Source: Bolinopsis microptera
Lineage: Eukaryota > Ctenophora > Tentaculata > Lobata > Bolinopsidae
NCBI RefSeq assembly: GCF_026151205.1
Contig: NC_087076.1
Span: forward strand, 6,314,902 to 6,378,901
Length of the DNA stretch: 64,000 nt
Direction of reading: 5' to 3'
Numbering within the stretch: position 1 is the first letter of the stretch; each line of letters begins with the position of its first letter. The position numbers were made by a program, and so were the translations under genes. A model generated the notes under the pieces. The model was not told where the DNA came from, ran no database searches, and saw nothing but the letters and a program-made list of their open reading frames with translations. Shown one piece after another: positions 1-10,443 of the stretch.

Positions 1-1531
1 TTTCTAATTAATGAAATGTCGTTTTGTACCCAAAATACCACAAAATACCACAAAATGAGATTTCATCATCTGTTACGGTAATCGGAATATGAGTATGTGA
101 TGTAAGGAAAACTGTCAAATTTGAATTACATCTTTCATCTTTAACATGTTTAACAGAATCCAATATAGATTTTAAAATATACTTTTAAAATGTGACCCAG
201 CTACTGAAATCCTTTAGTGTGGTTACTACTTTAACAAAAACATTAGTCAAGCTGTATTATATTTAACAGCTGTCAGTTAACAGTCTTGTCAAGGAGGAAA
301 CACAGTTATACCAAACATATAAAACATGCCCCATTTAAATTAGCTTTAATTGGACTGTCAGTGAGTTTGCCACTAAAACAAGACGTGCGACTAATTGACC
401 TTGCTCGCCAACGTTATGGAATGGCCCAGCTGTTAAAGCAAGGCTACATTTTGTCTAAAAATGTATGATAGAATCTAGATGCATAGTCAACACCCCTTGA
501 TAGCATAATTATGATTTAATGCATATTTTATGCGAAGCAATATTACTTATCACTATTTGGTACAGTAAGAGCGGAGAAAGTAGGAGTCTGGCTTTGTGGA
601 GACAGTCGGAACCAGTAACCAGTAACCAGTAACCATGTAACCAGTATTTCTCTACTGACTGTGTGGTACAACTTGTTAACTTGTTCTACAACTCTCAAAT
701 TAATCTTACTAAACATTTCACCCGGTATCCAATACCTCCAGTGAGGAGGAAGTTTGAAACACACTGGTAAATTTTAGGCGAAATGAATTATCTTGGGTGC
801 ATTTTGAGAGTTTCATACTGATGAACAGATAACGTATGACTTATGAATTGTAAAAGGTAGTGATTGGTGAATACTGAATAACGAATAAGCATTACAAAAT
901 CTTCGTAATTGCTGATGTAGTAAATAAAACTACAAAGATTCACTCAAAAAGATACAAATGAGTGTAGTAATGATTGAGTAGAATGCGTGTGGGTTTTTAC
1001 AAACATAACATCCAGTCAGTGTTACTATCTCTGTTAGTGTGATCAATATGACGGTTGTCACTTGTCTCCTAATGCATCTCTAATATTTGTAATGGGTAGT
1101 TCGCAGCTGTTTCCTTCAGTTTTATTAATTGAGATGTTAATATTATGGAGAAATTAGCGCCAGAAAGCGCCCTCCCTTATTCAACCATATCTGAACTGCT
1201 TCTATAATTAGCTCAATTTTAATGGCACACCTTCGTGGCTTCTGCAATCTGCAAACATATGTTTTCACTTCACTCCTGATAATTATGTAACTCGTATAAA
1301 ATACACTAATATATGTGGATATTACTCAAAATACGAGCACTGGATCCAAGGTTATAGGGTAGTTCAGTGCTGGCCATGTCATATAGACAGATAGAACTCA
1401 GTAACTCATCAACAATAAGGAGTTGTTGATTCAACAACTCCTTATTTCTTGCCACCTAATATTTGTGTGCGGAATAATCTTCTAATGTAGCAGATTGTAA
1501 TTGTGGGCGTGGTACACCGTGTTTTGAAATT
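1..1531. other. AT-rich DNA without a recognised gene
   Basis: I see no convincing exon here. Short open frames lack domain signals and good splice sites. The one clear structure is a perfect palindrome at 1414-1446, listed separately. The stretch may be intron of the lectin/pentraxin gene, whose first half of the C-type lectin domain must lie to the left of 2223 or outside the window. Confidence 0.6.
1414..1446. repeat. Perfect 16-bp inverted repeat, 1-nt spacer
   Basis: AATAAGGAGTTGTTGA at 1414-1429 is followed by one T and then its exact reverse complement at 1431-1446. It could extrude as a cruciform or fold as an RNA hairpin. No matching T-run, gene end or TIR element is visible around it, so its role is unknown. 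Confidence 0.9.
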
Positions 1532-1692
1532 GTAGGTCAAAATAATAAACATCAAACACTTTTAGGTCAAAATAATAAACACCAAACACTTTTAGGTCAA
1601 AATAATAAACATCAAACACTTTCAGGTCAAAATTATAAATATCAAACACTTTTAGGTCAAAATAATAAACATCAAACACTTTCAGGTCAAAA
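1532..1692. repeat. 30-bp minisatellite, about 5 copies
   Basis: The unit is approximately AGGTCAAAATAATAAACATC plus AAACACTTTT. Because the unit is a multiple of three it leaves an open frame on the minus strand, which I treat as an artefact. Confidence 0.9.
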
Positions 1693-1772
1693 AAATTTCC
1701 GTTAATTATACAAATTGCAGTGCAAGTGGGGATCGGATGGTTTGGTTTTTTCAGAAATACTTCTTAGAAAGA

Positions 1773-2215
1773 TTTATAAACATTGCTATAACTTATAAAC
1801 CTATAAACATTGCTATAACTTATAAACCTATAAACATTGCTATAACTTATAAACCTATAAACATTGCTATAACTTATAAACCTATAAACATTGCTATAAC
1901 TTATAAACCTATAAACATTGCTATAACTTATAAACCTATAAACATTGCTATAACTTATAAACCTATAAACATTGCTATAACTTATAAACCTATAAACATT
2001 GCTATAACTTATAAACCTATAAACATTGCTATAACTTATAAACCTATAAACATTGCTATAACTTATAAACCTATAAACATTGCTATAACTTATAAACCTA
2101 TAAACATTGCTATAACTTATAAACCTATAAACATTGCTATAACTTATAAACATATAAACATTGCTATAACTTATAAACATATAAACATTGCTATAACTTA
2201 TAAACCTATTTAAAC
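1773..2215. repeat. 27-bp minisatellite, about 16 copies, abutting a splice acceptor
   Basis: The unit is about 27 bp with the core TAAACATTGCTATAACTTAT. Both strands stay open because the unit is divisible by three and lacks stops. The last, diverged unit reads TAAACATTGCAG and supplies the acceptor of the lectin exon at 2223. The repeated CTATAAC resembles a branch-point sequence. Confidence 0.93.
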
Positions 2216-2222
2216 ATTGCAG

Positions 2223-2440
2223 TACGAGCGGTATAAGGACGGGTTGGGTGGGTCTTCACAGAGACTACTCCAACTGGAGGTGGCCTGACGGTAGTCTCTA
2301 CGATAAAAGTGTGTTACGAGTAGGAAACAGAGACTCTTATAATCACCAGAATAGAGTGTTATTACAGACTGAACAAGGTCCCAACTTCCTGGTGGTCACT
2401 GACGAGGAGCGGGTCCCTTTTATCTGCAAAACAGCTAAAG
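2223..2440 (+). CDS. C-type lectin-like domain, C-terminal half (exon)
   Basis: Exon bounded by TTGCAG at 2222 and GTCTGT at 2441. It encodes WVGLHRDYSNWRWPDGSLYD near the start and ends in VPFICKTAK. Those are the classic second-half signatures of a C-type lectin-like domain: W-x-G-L, the W-x-W-x-D-G-S strand, and the final F-I-C. The first half of the domain is not visible in the window. The exon ends in phase 1 and joins in frame to the exon at 2932. No calcium-ligand EPN/QPD motif is seen in this half, so carbohydrate binding cannot be claimed. A secreted or cell-surface protein is inferred from the domains. Confidence 0.8.
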
Positions 2441-2931
2441 GTCTGTCAGTTATCTTCCTTTCTTTTGTTTCAACTAATTATAAATTTTATGCCATTTATT
2501 ACAATAAAACTTAGGGTAAAACAATTCAATTCGATACTTGAAAGCCTTATGCGTACTGGTATGGTTCTCAATTTATTACCCAACATGACGTTGTATTTTT
2601 ATCCAATGATGTTCGGCTTGCTACTCTTGTAATTATTCTTCTGTATTTTTTTGACTTCTCTCATTAATTTTTTGAGATAGTCGATATGGAAATAATTTAC
2701 AATATTACGACTTGAAACCTCACAAAGTTATAATAACTTCAAAGCTAACACTATTAACGAGTAACTGATTGAAATTTGAAGTAAAACGATTTATTTTCAA
2801 GCATTACATAAGTCCTTACCGATTATTCCAGTAAATTTCTGGGATGAAAAAATTTAACACTGCTGAATATAAGTTTTATCTTAATAGTGGTGTGTTAAAT
2901 TTCAACTTATTATTATTATTGAAATTTGCAG

Positions 2932-5900
2932 TAAAACGAGATTGCGAAGTGTTGAAGAGCACTGACCCGAGTCTATTATCCAGTCCTTCCTACTATGTGC
3001 AGCCCAAGGAGGGGGCACTCTCCAAATCTATGGTAATATTTCTAGTAGTCTTCTATTTGCATTTTTTTACTATTGAAATTGGAAGCACCATCTTCATATC
3101 ACAAATTTTCGTCATGAGTAGAACTATGATATTCTTACAACTCTCATCATAAAAAGAACTGATAAACTGTGGGCGGAATTTGTAAACCTCCGTACCCTAA
3201 AAGTGTAGTGTACCCCCACCCCCGTACCCTAAAAGTGTAGTGTACCCCCCACCCCCGTACTCTAAAAGTGTAGTGTACCCCCCACCCCCGTACTCTAAAA
3301 GTGTAGTGTACCCCCCACCCCCGTACCCTAAAAGTGTAGTGTACCCCCCACCCCCGTACTCTAAAAGTGTAGTGTACCCCCCACCCCCGTACCCTAAAAG
3401 TGTAGTGTACCCCCCACCCCCGTACTCTAAAAGTGAAGTGTACCCCCCACCCCCGTACTCTAAAAGTGTAGTGTACCCCCCACCCCCGTACCCTAAAAGT
3501 GAAGTGTACCCCCCACCCCCGTACTCTAAAAGTGTAGTGTACCCCCCACCCCCGTACCCTAAAAGTGTAGTGTACCCCCCACCCCCGTACCCTAAAAGTG
3601 TAGTGTACCCCCCCACCCCCCCCCCCACCCCCCCCCCCCCCCCCCCCCCCCCCTCCCCCCGTACCCTACTCTGGTTAGGGAGGGAGGAGAGGGAGGGGTA
3701 TCTTACATCTACTGAGTACTGATTACTGATCAAAGGTTTTACTAAGTAAACACATAAGGACCATGTAAAGGCAGGGCCCGACAAGTACAACCTCACATTC
3801 CACTCTAATTCCACACACATTCCAAATGGACAGTGGTGATTACACTTCAGAACATATTATGTGGGCCGTGGGGAGTATTAATATGTGCCTGGTATTACTA
3901 CACGGTTGGTCTGTCACACTGGTCCACCAGGTGCTGACATATTTTTCCACCCAATATTATACTCAAATTATAAGTCATTTTAAGTTATTCCACATTTCTA
4001 CTGCTAAAAATTGTGAAATTCAGTTTAAATCCTTCCATAGCAGATAGAGCAGCAAGCGTGTTATTCACGCCTATAATGATATAATAATATAATGAATAAT
4101 GATGCTTTACGTTGCACACCAAGCACGCAAATGCTATGGTGAAGACGTTGTGAGATATACGCACTTCATTTAGGTGTAACAGTTACTGTCATAACTCAGA
4201 AACCAAAATTTGGTGATATTATCTTAGATGAAACTGTTTTATCAAATAAGTGAATAATTTTTCAGAGTAGGTCTTACCTGAGAATAATTTACTTTTTAAA
4301 AGGATTGGCGCTGCTAAGAAAGGAAACTGTATAATTAATAATTAAGATGGGTCTTGTGTCAGGGAAGCTGTAGAAAGTAAAGATAAGATCTGATACGTCA
4401 CATTCCTCTCGTAATAGTGTCTCCATGACAACACCTTAACTACACACGCCGTCACCCTAACAACACCCTAACATCTACATTACACTCCTTATACGTACAT
4501 ATCTAGATACTATCTAGTAAATATCACACGTGTTCGTGTGTGTCGTCAGATGATCATAATAACTGTAACACATGTGACTATGTTATTATAGTAATAACAA
4601 TGTTCAGTAGCCATAACAAGTTAAGTTACAAATCATCGTGTAAACTAGAAGTATCTTTAAATGCGCCCTACTTTAAATGATATTTGTCCTGCTAGTGTTT
4701 TGTTTGGATCTTAATTTGGTCGAAAGTTCTCCAACGTAAGAAACAAATAATTTAGATTCTATAAAATGTGTAGCTGAGGTTTATCGTTATGTGGTGTTAT
4801 GGTCCTCCTAGTGGTTAGAGTTTCTGTAAGTTGAACTGATTGTGGTGGTACAGCATGCATGTGATATAACTCATAGAAAACACGATCATTATTAAATTGT
4901 TACCATTTTCTGAGTATCCAGATTATTCTCTGCATGAGCGCATCAAAAGATCATTAATTCACAGCTTGAAAAGAGTTGATCTATTTATCAGTCTCAAACT
5001 ATTAGCTGTACTTTTAAATTTAAGATAAGTTTGGTTCGTTAAGGAGGGACATGAGAAGTTAAGATAAGTCATTCAAGTGCCGCGATTTTATAATCCACCA
5101 CCAGATAATATAATCTTAGCAATGAATAACAGTGTTACTGTTAGTAATTTCTAGTACTACAGTAACACGTGGAAATGAAGTTTATTTAATATTTAAATAT
5201 AACGGTGAATGCCGATTCTATATGAGCATGATAGAGAGTGGGGAGATTAAAATAATGATACTGATCTAGCAGCTAGGTAAAGTAACAAGCAAGCAGCAAG
5301 TAATTTGCAAGCCTGCAAATTAACCTGAACTGCGTGAGCTCAGTATAACTGATGCAATCATCCTTTCTAACCGTGACTTTACTGGGGCGTGTCCTACTGT
5401 GTTCCACTGTGTATTGCTCCTTATCACACACGCAAATCTTAACACATTTACACTCAATTTCATGATTTTATCATCGCTCCATTGATTTTAGTAAATGGTA
5501 AACACTAAGCTCTGGTCTATGACCAAGAGTTTCACTTTCACTTTCGCTTTCACTTTCACTTTCACTTTCTTCTAAACATTTACACTCAATTTCATGATTT
5601 TATCATCGCTCCATTGATTTTAGTAAATGGTAAACACTAAGCTCTGGTCTATGACCAAATGAAAACTAATATCCTGTCAGTTTGATAAAGCAGGTGCCTT
5701 CGCTCCCCTACCAAGGGATACCTCCAACTGGCAGTCCCGTTCACATTTAGAAACTGATAGATATTATTTCACTTTCACTTTCTCCTAAACTTTCACTTTC
5801 TCCTAAACTTTCACTTTGTGTTACCAGGTGTACTGTGATATGAGCACTGACGGCGGAGGTTACACGTACTTCATTGTTAAAGATAAGCGAAACGGAGTCA

Positions 5901-8900
5901 GCAGCGCTGAAACTATCCCCAAATTCTGTCGAGACTTTCAGCCTGTCGATATTGTCTCGCCGAAACAGGTTACCAGTCTATTTTCAGTTTCACTTTAATC
6001 TATAATATATCTTATACACGTCGCGAAATGTGAACCCTTAAAATATGTTACACTCCGTTTTTTACTTTATTCACTTTTCTGATGAATCCTATGAAAACCA
6101 CAAGCTACAAGATTCTTAATTGACTATATTTATAAGACTTTACGTTGGTATCCCTAAATGTATGATAAATAATTGTGGCGTTACCATAGCTTAACCATGG
6201 CGTTACCATAGCTTTAAACTATCTCAACATTTCTAACGCCACTAAAGTGAATGTACAAATCATTCATTGTTGTTTATACTCTTCTAAGAGCATCCAATAT
6301 CCATCCATACATGCTGACAGGGCTGTTAATGAAGTATCATTATTATCTCGCCCAATGCTCTACGAGTCATATGGTTTTAGCATATTTACATATTATATTA
6401 TGGTATAATAACAAGTTGTGAGTTTCAAATACAACTGGTACAAGCCCAGAATACGGACATTATTACGCGTGAAACAGTCTTCAGAGATTGACAGCTAGGA
6501 TATTAAATTGAAATACCGCACAATTTTATCGGTAGTTCAGCTTTGTCCTTTGATGGTTTGACTGTTAGAGAAACTGGTGTATGAAGAGTACCAGAAGTAA
6601 TAATAGCATCAAAGCATGACACCGGAGCAATGAGCATAATCATTTGAAATACTATCCCGGACATGATTCCGTGTAAGATTATTCTATTTTAGAAGTGAGG
6701 ACCACCCACCGCACGGAGGTGTGTAAGAACGGTGTGTGTGTGTGTACTGTGTGACGGAACGTTTCAGTCCGTGTTGCTGGGAACAATAAACACTTTAGAA
6801 CAAGCACACTCTACTAAGTAACACTCTACTAAGTAACACTACTGCAGGTACTGGAGCTGCGGAGGATCCTGCTGAAGGAGGGGGTGTTGCAGGAGGGGAG
6901 ATCACGTGACACCGGTCTGGTTCCTGTAGCGGTCTTCAGGGACGGCAAATACACTTCTCTTACCTCTGGGTACGTTAAGTCGTTAACATTGGAGAAAATT
7001 ATATTTAATATTTATTGGAGAAAATCACGTGTAAAAGTCTGCTCCGTCGTCATAATGAGAGTGAAGCAGCCTAATAATATAATAAAATTATGTTCTTATA
7101 ATTTCACAGTAGGTAAATCACTATCATTTTGTGATGGTTAAACATTTCTTAGAAAGGGTTTGCAGTGTCCTCTGTCCAGACACTACTTAACATTTCTCAG
7201 ACCAATGTTAAGTTAATCTGAATTTTCCTTCTTTCTAATTTTCTCGCTGTTTATTCTAATTTCTAAATATATTAAGTTTATTAACTCAATGTGTGAGTCT
7301 CATCTCTCCTATTAACACAGATGTGTAAGGTGGCTGGTAGGAGGGATGGCTGGTGGTAGGGGGTGGCTGGGGAGGGGGGGGGGCTCCTTCATACTATAAA
7401 AGCAGGCTCCAGACCAACCTCAACACTAAGATGAAGTTTATTCTAGCACTTTGTGCTGCTGTTGGAGCTAAGATCATGGGCCACATTAGAGTGCCTCCTT
7501 ATGAAGCGTCAAACATCCAGGCGCTGTCTCATGGCTCTGTGGGGAGGCGCTGTCTCATGGCTCTGTGGGGAGGCGCTGTCTCATGGCTCTGTGGGGAGGC
7601 GCTGTCTCATGGCTCTGTGGGGAGGCGCTGTCTCATGTCTCTGTGGGGAGGCGCTGTCTCATGTCTCTGTGGGGAGGCGCTGTCTCATGGCTCTGTGGGG
7701 AGGCGCTGTCTCATGTCTCTGTGGGGAGGCGCTGTCTCATGGCTCTGTGGGGAGGCGCTGTCTCATGGCTCTGTGGGGAGGCGCTGTCTCATGTCTCTGT
7801 GGGGAGGCGCTGTCTCATGTCTCTGTGGGGAGGCGCTGTCTCATGGCTCTGTGGGGAGGCGCTGTCTCATGTCTCTGTGGGGAGGCGCTGTGGGAGGCGC
7901 TGTCTCATGGCTCTGTGGGGAGGCGCTGTCTCATGGCTCTGTGGGGAGGCGCTGTCTCATGGCTCTGTGGGGAGGCGCTGTCTCATGGCTCTGTGGGGAG
8001 GCGCTGTCTCATGGCTCTGTGGGGAGGCGCTGTCTCATGGCTCTGTGGAGAGGCGCTGTCTCATGGCTCTGTGGGGAGGCGCTTTCTCATGGCTCTGTGG
8101 AGAGGCGCTGTCTCATGGCTCTGTGGGGAGGCGCTGTCTCATGTCTCTGTGGGGAGGCGCTGTCTCATGTCTCTGTGGGGAGGCGCTGTCTCATGTCTCT
8201 GTGGGGAGGCGCTGTCTCATGGCTCTGTGGGGAGGCGCTTTCTCATGGCTCTGTGGAGAGGCGCTGTCTCATGGCTCTGTGGGGAGGCGCTGTCTCATGT
8301 CTCTGTGGGGAGGCGCTGTCTCATGGCTCTGTGGGGAGGCGCTGTCTCATGGCTCTGTGGGGAGGCGCTGTCTCATGGCTCTGTGGAGAGGCGCTGTCTC
8401 ATGGCTCTGTGGGGAGGCGCTTTCTCATGGCTCTGTGGAGAGGCGCTGTCTCATGGCTCTGTGGGGAGGCGCTGTCTCATGTCTCTGTGGAGAGGCGCTG
8501 TCTCATGGCTCTGTGGAGAGGCGCTGTCTCATGGCTCTGTGGGGAGGCGCTGTCTCATGGCTCTGTGGGGAGGCGCTGTCTCATGGCTCTGTGGGGAGGC
8601 CGGCTGTCTCATGGCTCTGTGGGGAGGCGCTGTCTCATGCTCTGTGGGGAGTCGCTGGTCTCATGGCTCTGTGGAGAGAGCTGTCTCATGGTCTCTGTGG
8701 GGAGCGCTGTTCATGCTCTGTGGGGAGGGCCTGTCTCATGTCTCTGTGGGGAGGCGCTGTCTCATGTCTCTGTGGGGAGGCGCTGTCTCATGTCTCTGTG
8801 GGGAGGCGCTGTATCATGGCTCTGTGGGAGGCGCTGTCTCATGTCTCTGTGGAGAGGCGTTCTCATGCTTGGGAGGCCTGTCTCATGCTCTGTGGAGGCG

Positions 8901-10255
8901 CTGTCTCAGGCTTGTGGACGCTGTCTCATCTCTTGAGGTGTTAGTCCGGAGGCGCTGCAGTTGACCGTCTCTGGCTCTGTGGGGTGATGCCTGTGAGGCG
9001 CTGTAGTCTGGAGCCTTCCAGGCTCAGCGCTGCCGTCTTGTAGCCTGTTATTCCTGTGGAGGCCGTCGTCTCGGGAGCCTGTTCTGCTCTGAAGCACTTC
9101 AGCTCGTGGTAGGCGCTGTCTATGGCTTGTGGGGCGCGCAGCTGGAGCCTGTCCCGCGTTCATCTCTGTAAGAGTGTCAGTTGTGGGGCGCCGAAGTGGG
9201 TATGGCCCCTGTGTAAGATGATGTGTGGGGCCTGTCCCTGTCCTTCGGGACTGTGAGGTGTAAGGATGGCAAGTCACAAGTGTAGGCACAAGCACCGGTG
9301 TTAATTGTGGAACACAACAAGAAAATTGAGAATAATCTTGTGCGAGGGTAGGGACCCAGATGTCGTTTCTAACCCAAATAAACTTTAAGGAGGCTTCTCA
9401 TCAGTAGCCGCACCTCCTTACTCGGTTTCTGAACTGTAATTCTATGGGCTTCCAGACGGCCAGACCGAGTATTACCACCCCATCCTTCTAGAGTTCATCA
9501 CAAGTAGCACCCACCTTGAAGATCTTTGACACCCAGACACACCCCATTGGCGAACAAACTTTGGATATAATCTTACATGCTCCCGAAGGAATCCCTGGTT
9601 TATGGTCTTTCTCATCGTCACCAGCACTTTCACTAGAGTCACCAGCCCTTTCACTGGAGTCATCAGCCCAATCACTGAAGTATACAGAAGTATAGTTGTG
9701 GAACACAACTATACTTGTAACACAAGCACCGGTGTTAACAATCTATGAATCTATCTAACTATCTAACAAATAAAGAAGAAAAGTAGTTTTAATAATACAT
9801 TTATCCTTTATCTGATTCTAGAAATAAAAATGTGTTTTATTTATAAACGAATGAACGTAAATTCAAACGAATCAATAAATTCTCGTGACAATTAATAACA
9901 GAAAAGGTAATTGTTCAGCGTTTCCTGGTATACTCTAATAATGATCACCCTTCACTAATACTGTCACCCTTTATTTATGTTTCGTTTACCTAAAAACATT
10001 AGCAATTTAATAACATAATATCAAACAATGTATACAGCTATTAATATCATGTCTGAAGAACGTATCCCTGCAGGTCAGATATAACACAGCTTTTAGCGAC
10101 CCTACAGTGGGACTATAACTTCCCAGTCCACCAGACAACCATACCTCCATTCAACGGTCAGATGTTGGGAATCAGCAGCAAACATCTCCTGACATCCTTT
10201 ACTAAGCGGAGTAACGACGTGCTGGGCCCTGTGTGTAGTATGAATAACAAGCAAG
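2932..10255 (+). CDS. Fibrinogen-related-like extracellular segment (4 exons)
   Basis: Exons 2932-3032, 5828-5968, 6848-6969 and 10074-10255 join with matching phases (1 to 2+1, 0 to 0, 0 to 0, 2 to 1). The first begins RDCEVLKSTDPSLLSSPSYY and leads into VYCDMSTDGGGYT, the pattern at the start of fibrinogen-related and COLF-type domains (C..L....SG.Y...VYCDM..DGGGWT). FCRDF and DIVSPKQ follow. The next exon has RRILLKEG and VAVFRDGKYTSL; the last has LQWDYNFPVHQ and ends VCSMNNKQ. The remainder does not clearly match a full fibrinogen globe, so a short lineage-specific relative is likely. Large minisatellites fill the introns. Alternative exons, for example near 3826, are possible but not supported. 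Confidence 0.7.
3190..3660. repeat. 33-bp C-rich minisatellite ending in a poly-C tract
   Basis: About 13 copies of a 33-bp unit containing CCACCCCCGTACCCTAAAAG, followed by an almost pure C tract at 3608-3658. It lies in an intron. The Pro- or Gly-rich open frames on each strand come from the unit length. C/G-runs may form i-motif or G-quadruplex structures and are also prone to assembly error. Confidence 0.92.
3661..5827 (+). other. Intron sequence, no supported exon
   Basis: Apart from the direct duplication at 5444-5659 and CTTTCA-type microsatellites at 5529-5572 and 5768-5815, nothing is recognised. A short frame starting with ATG at 3826 has no clear acceptor, signal peptide or domain. 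Confidence 0.5.
5444..5659. repeat. 84-bp direct duplication
   Basis: The sequence at 5444-5527 recurs without visible change at 5576-5659, starting with ACATTTACACTCAATTTCAT. A CTTTCA microsatellite separates the copies. The identity suggests a recent tandem duplication in the intron before the VYCDM exon. Confidence 0.9.
7395..7402 (+). promoter_or_regulatory. TATA box (TATAAAAG)
   Basis: TATAAAAG lies 36 bp before an ATG at 7431 that opens a signal peptide-like sequence. Spacing to a start near 7425 fits a TATA-driven promoter with a very short leader. It is among the most promoter-like sequences in the window, though not experimentally supported. Confidence 0.5.
7431..8938 (+). CDS. Possible secreted protein whose coding region is a 26-bp minisatellite
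   Basis: A reading frame starts MKFILALCAAVGAKIMGHIR, a good signal peptide (residues about 1-12 or 1-15), preceded by a TATA box. After about 30 residues it enters a 26-bp tandem array and stays open for about 500 codons. 26 is not divisible by three, so the frame rotates through ALSHGSVGR, CLMALWGG and VSWLCGE segments every 26 residues. All three plus frames are open, so openness is no evidence of selection. Either a minisatellite invaded or grew inside a short secreted-protein gene, or only the first exon-like part is real. It sits inside an intron of the lectin/pentraxin gene on the same strand. Confidence 0.33.
7515..8945. repeat. 26-bp minisatellite, about 50 copies, decaying at the right end
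   Basis: The unit is GGCGCTGTCTCATGGCTCTG plus TGGGGA, with recurrent variants (GGCTCT/GTCTCT, GGGGAG/GGAGAG, GCTGTC/GCTTTC). Units are regular to about 8600. After that, indels and point changes accumulate, and vague remnants extend to about 9270. Variant order suggests higher-order duplication of unit blocks. Confidence 0.95.
9488..9674 (-). CDS. Possible terminal exon of an unknown acidic, Cys-containing protein
   Basis: On the minus strand, a TATACTTCAG acceptor leads to a frame encoding WADDSSERAGDSSESAGDDE, then KIISKVCSPMGCVWVSK, and ends GATCDEL and stop at about 9488. The acidic Ser-Asp repeat comes from an imperfect 24-bp tandem repeat. I recognise no family and found no upstream exon. 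No ATG opens the frame. It could equally be a chance frame. Confidence 0.2.
9689..9715. repeat. 12-bp perfect hairpin with direct-repeat context
   Basis: AGTATAGTTGTG, loop GAA, CACAACTATACT. The neighbouring words TGTGGAACACAAC and CACAAGCACCGGTGTTAA also occur together at 9285-9325. The pair may mark the two ends of an approximately 450-bp duplicated or mobile segment. Confidence 0.75.
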
Positions 10256-10443
10256 GTACAACTATTGTAGACTAGATGTGGTTTCTAACTTCATGATACA
10301 GGGAGACCTAGAATACACGGTTATCCGAGCTATTAAAGGATGAGAACATGGTTTAAATAGTTGTGTGACTGAAGTTTGAGCAAATGAGTCATCGATAAAT
10401 ATTTCAGTGCCCCCGGAATCATTTTCTGCGGTATTCACTCCAG

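Noticed and set aside
1764-2213. Long frames on both strands with 9-residue repeats
   Set aside because: The 27-bp unit is divisible by three and lacks stops; no start signal or domain.
3197-3820. Gly/Tyr-rich and Pro/Tyr-rich open frames
   Set aside because: By-product of the 33-bp array and poly-C tract inside an intron.
8906-9295. 129-residue minus-strand frame
   Set aside because: Lies over decayed minisatellite, with no domain, start context or splice sites.
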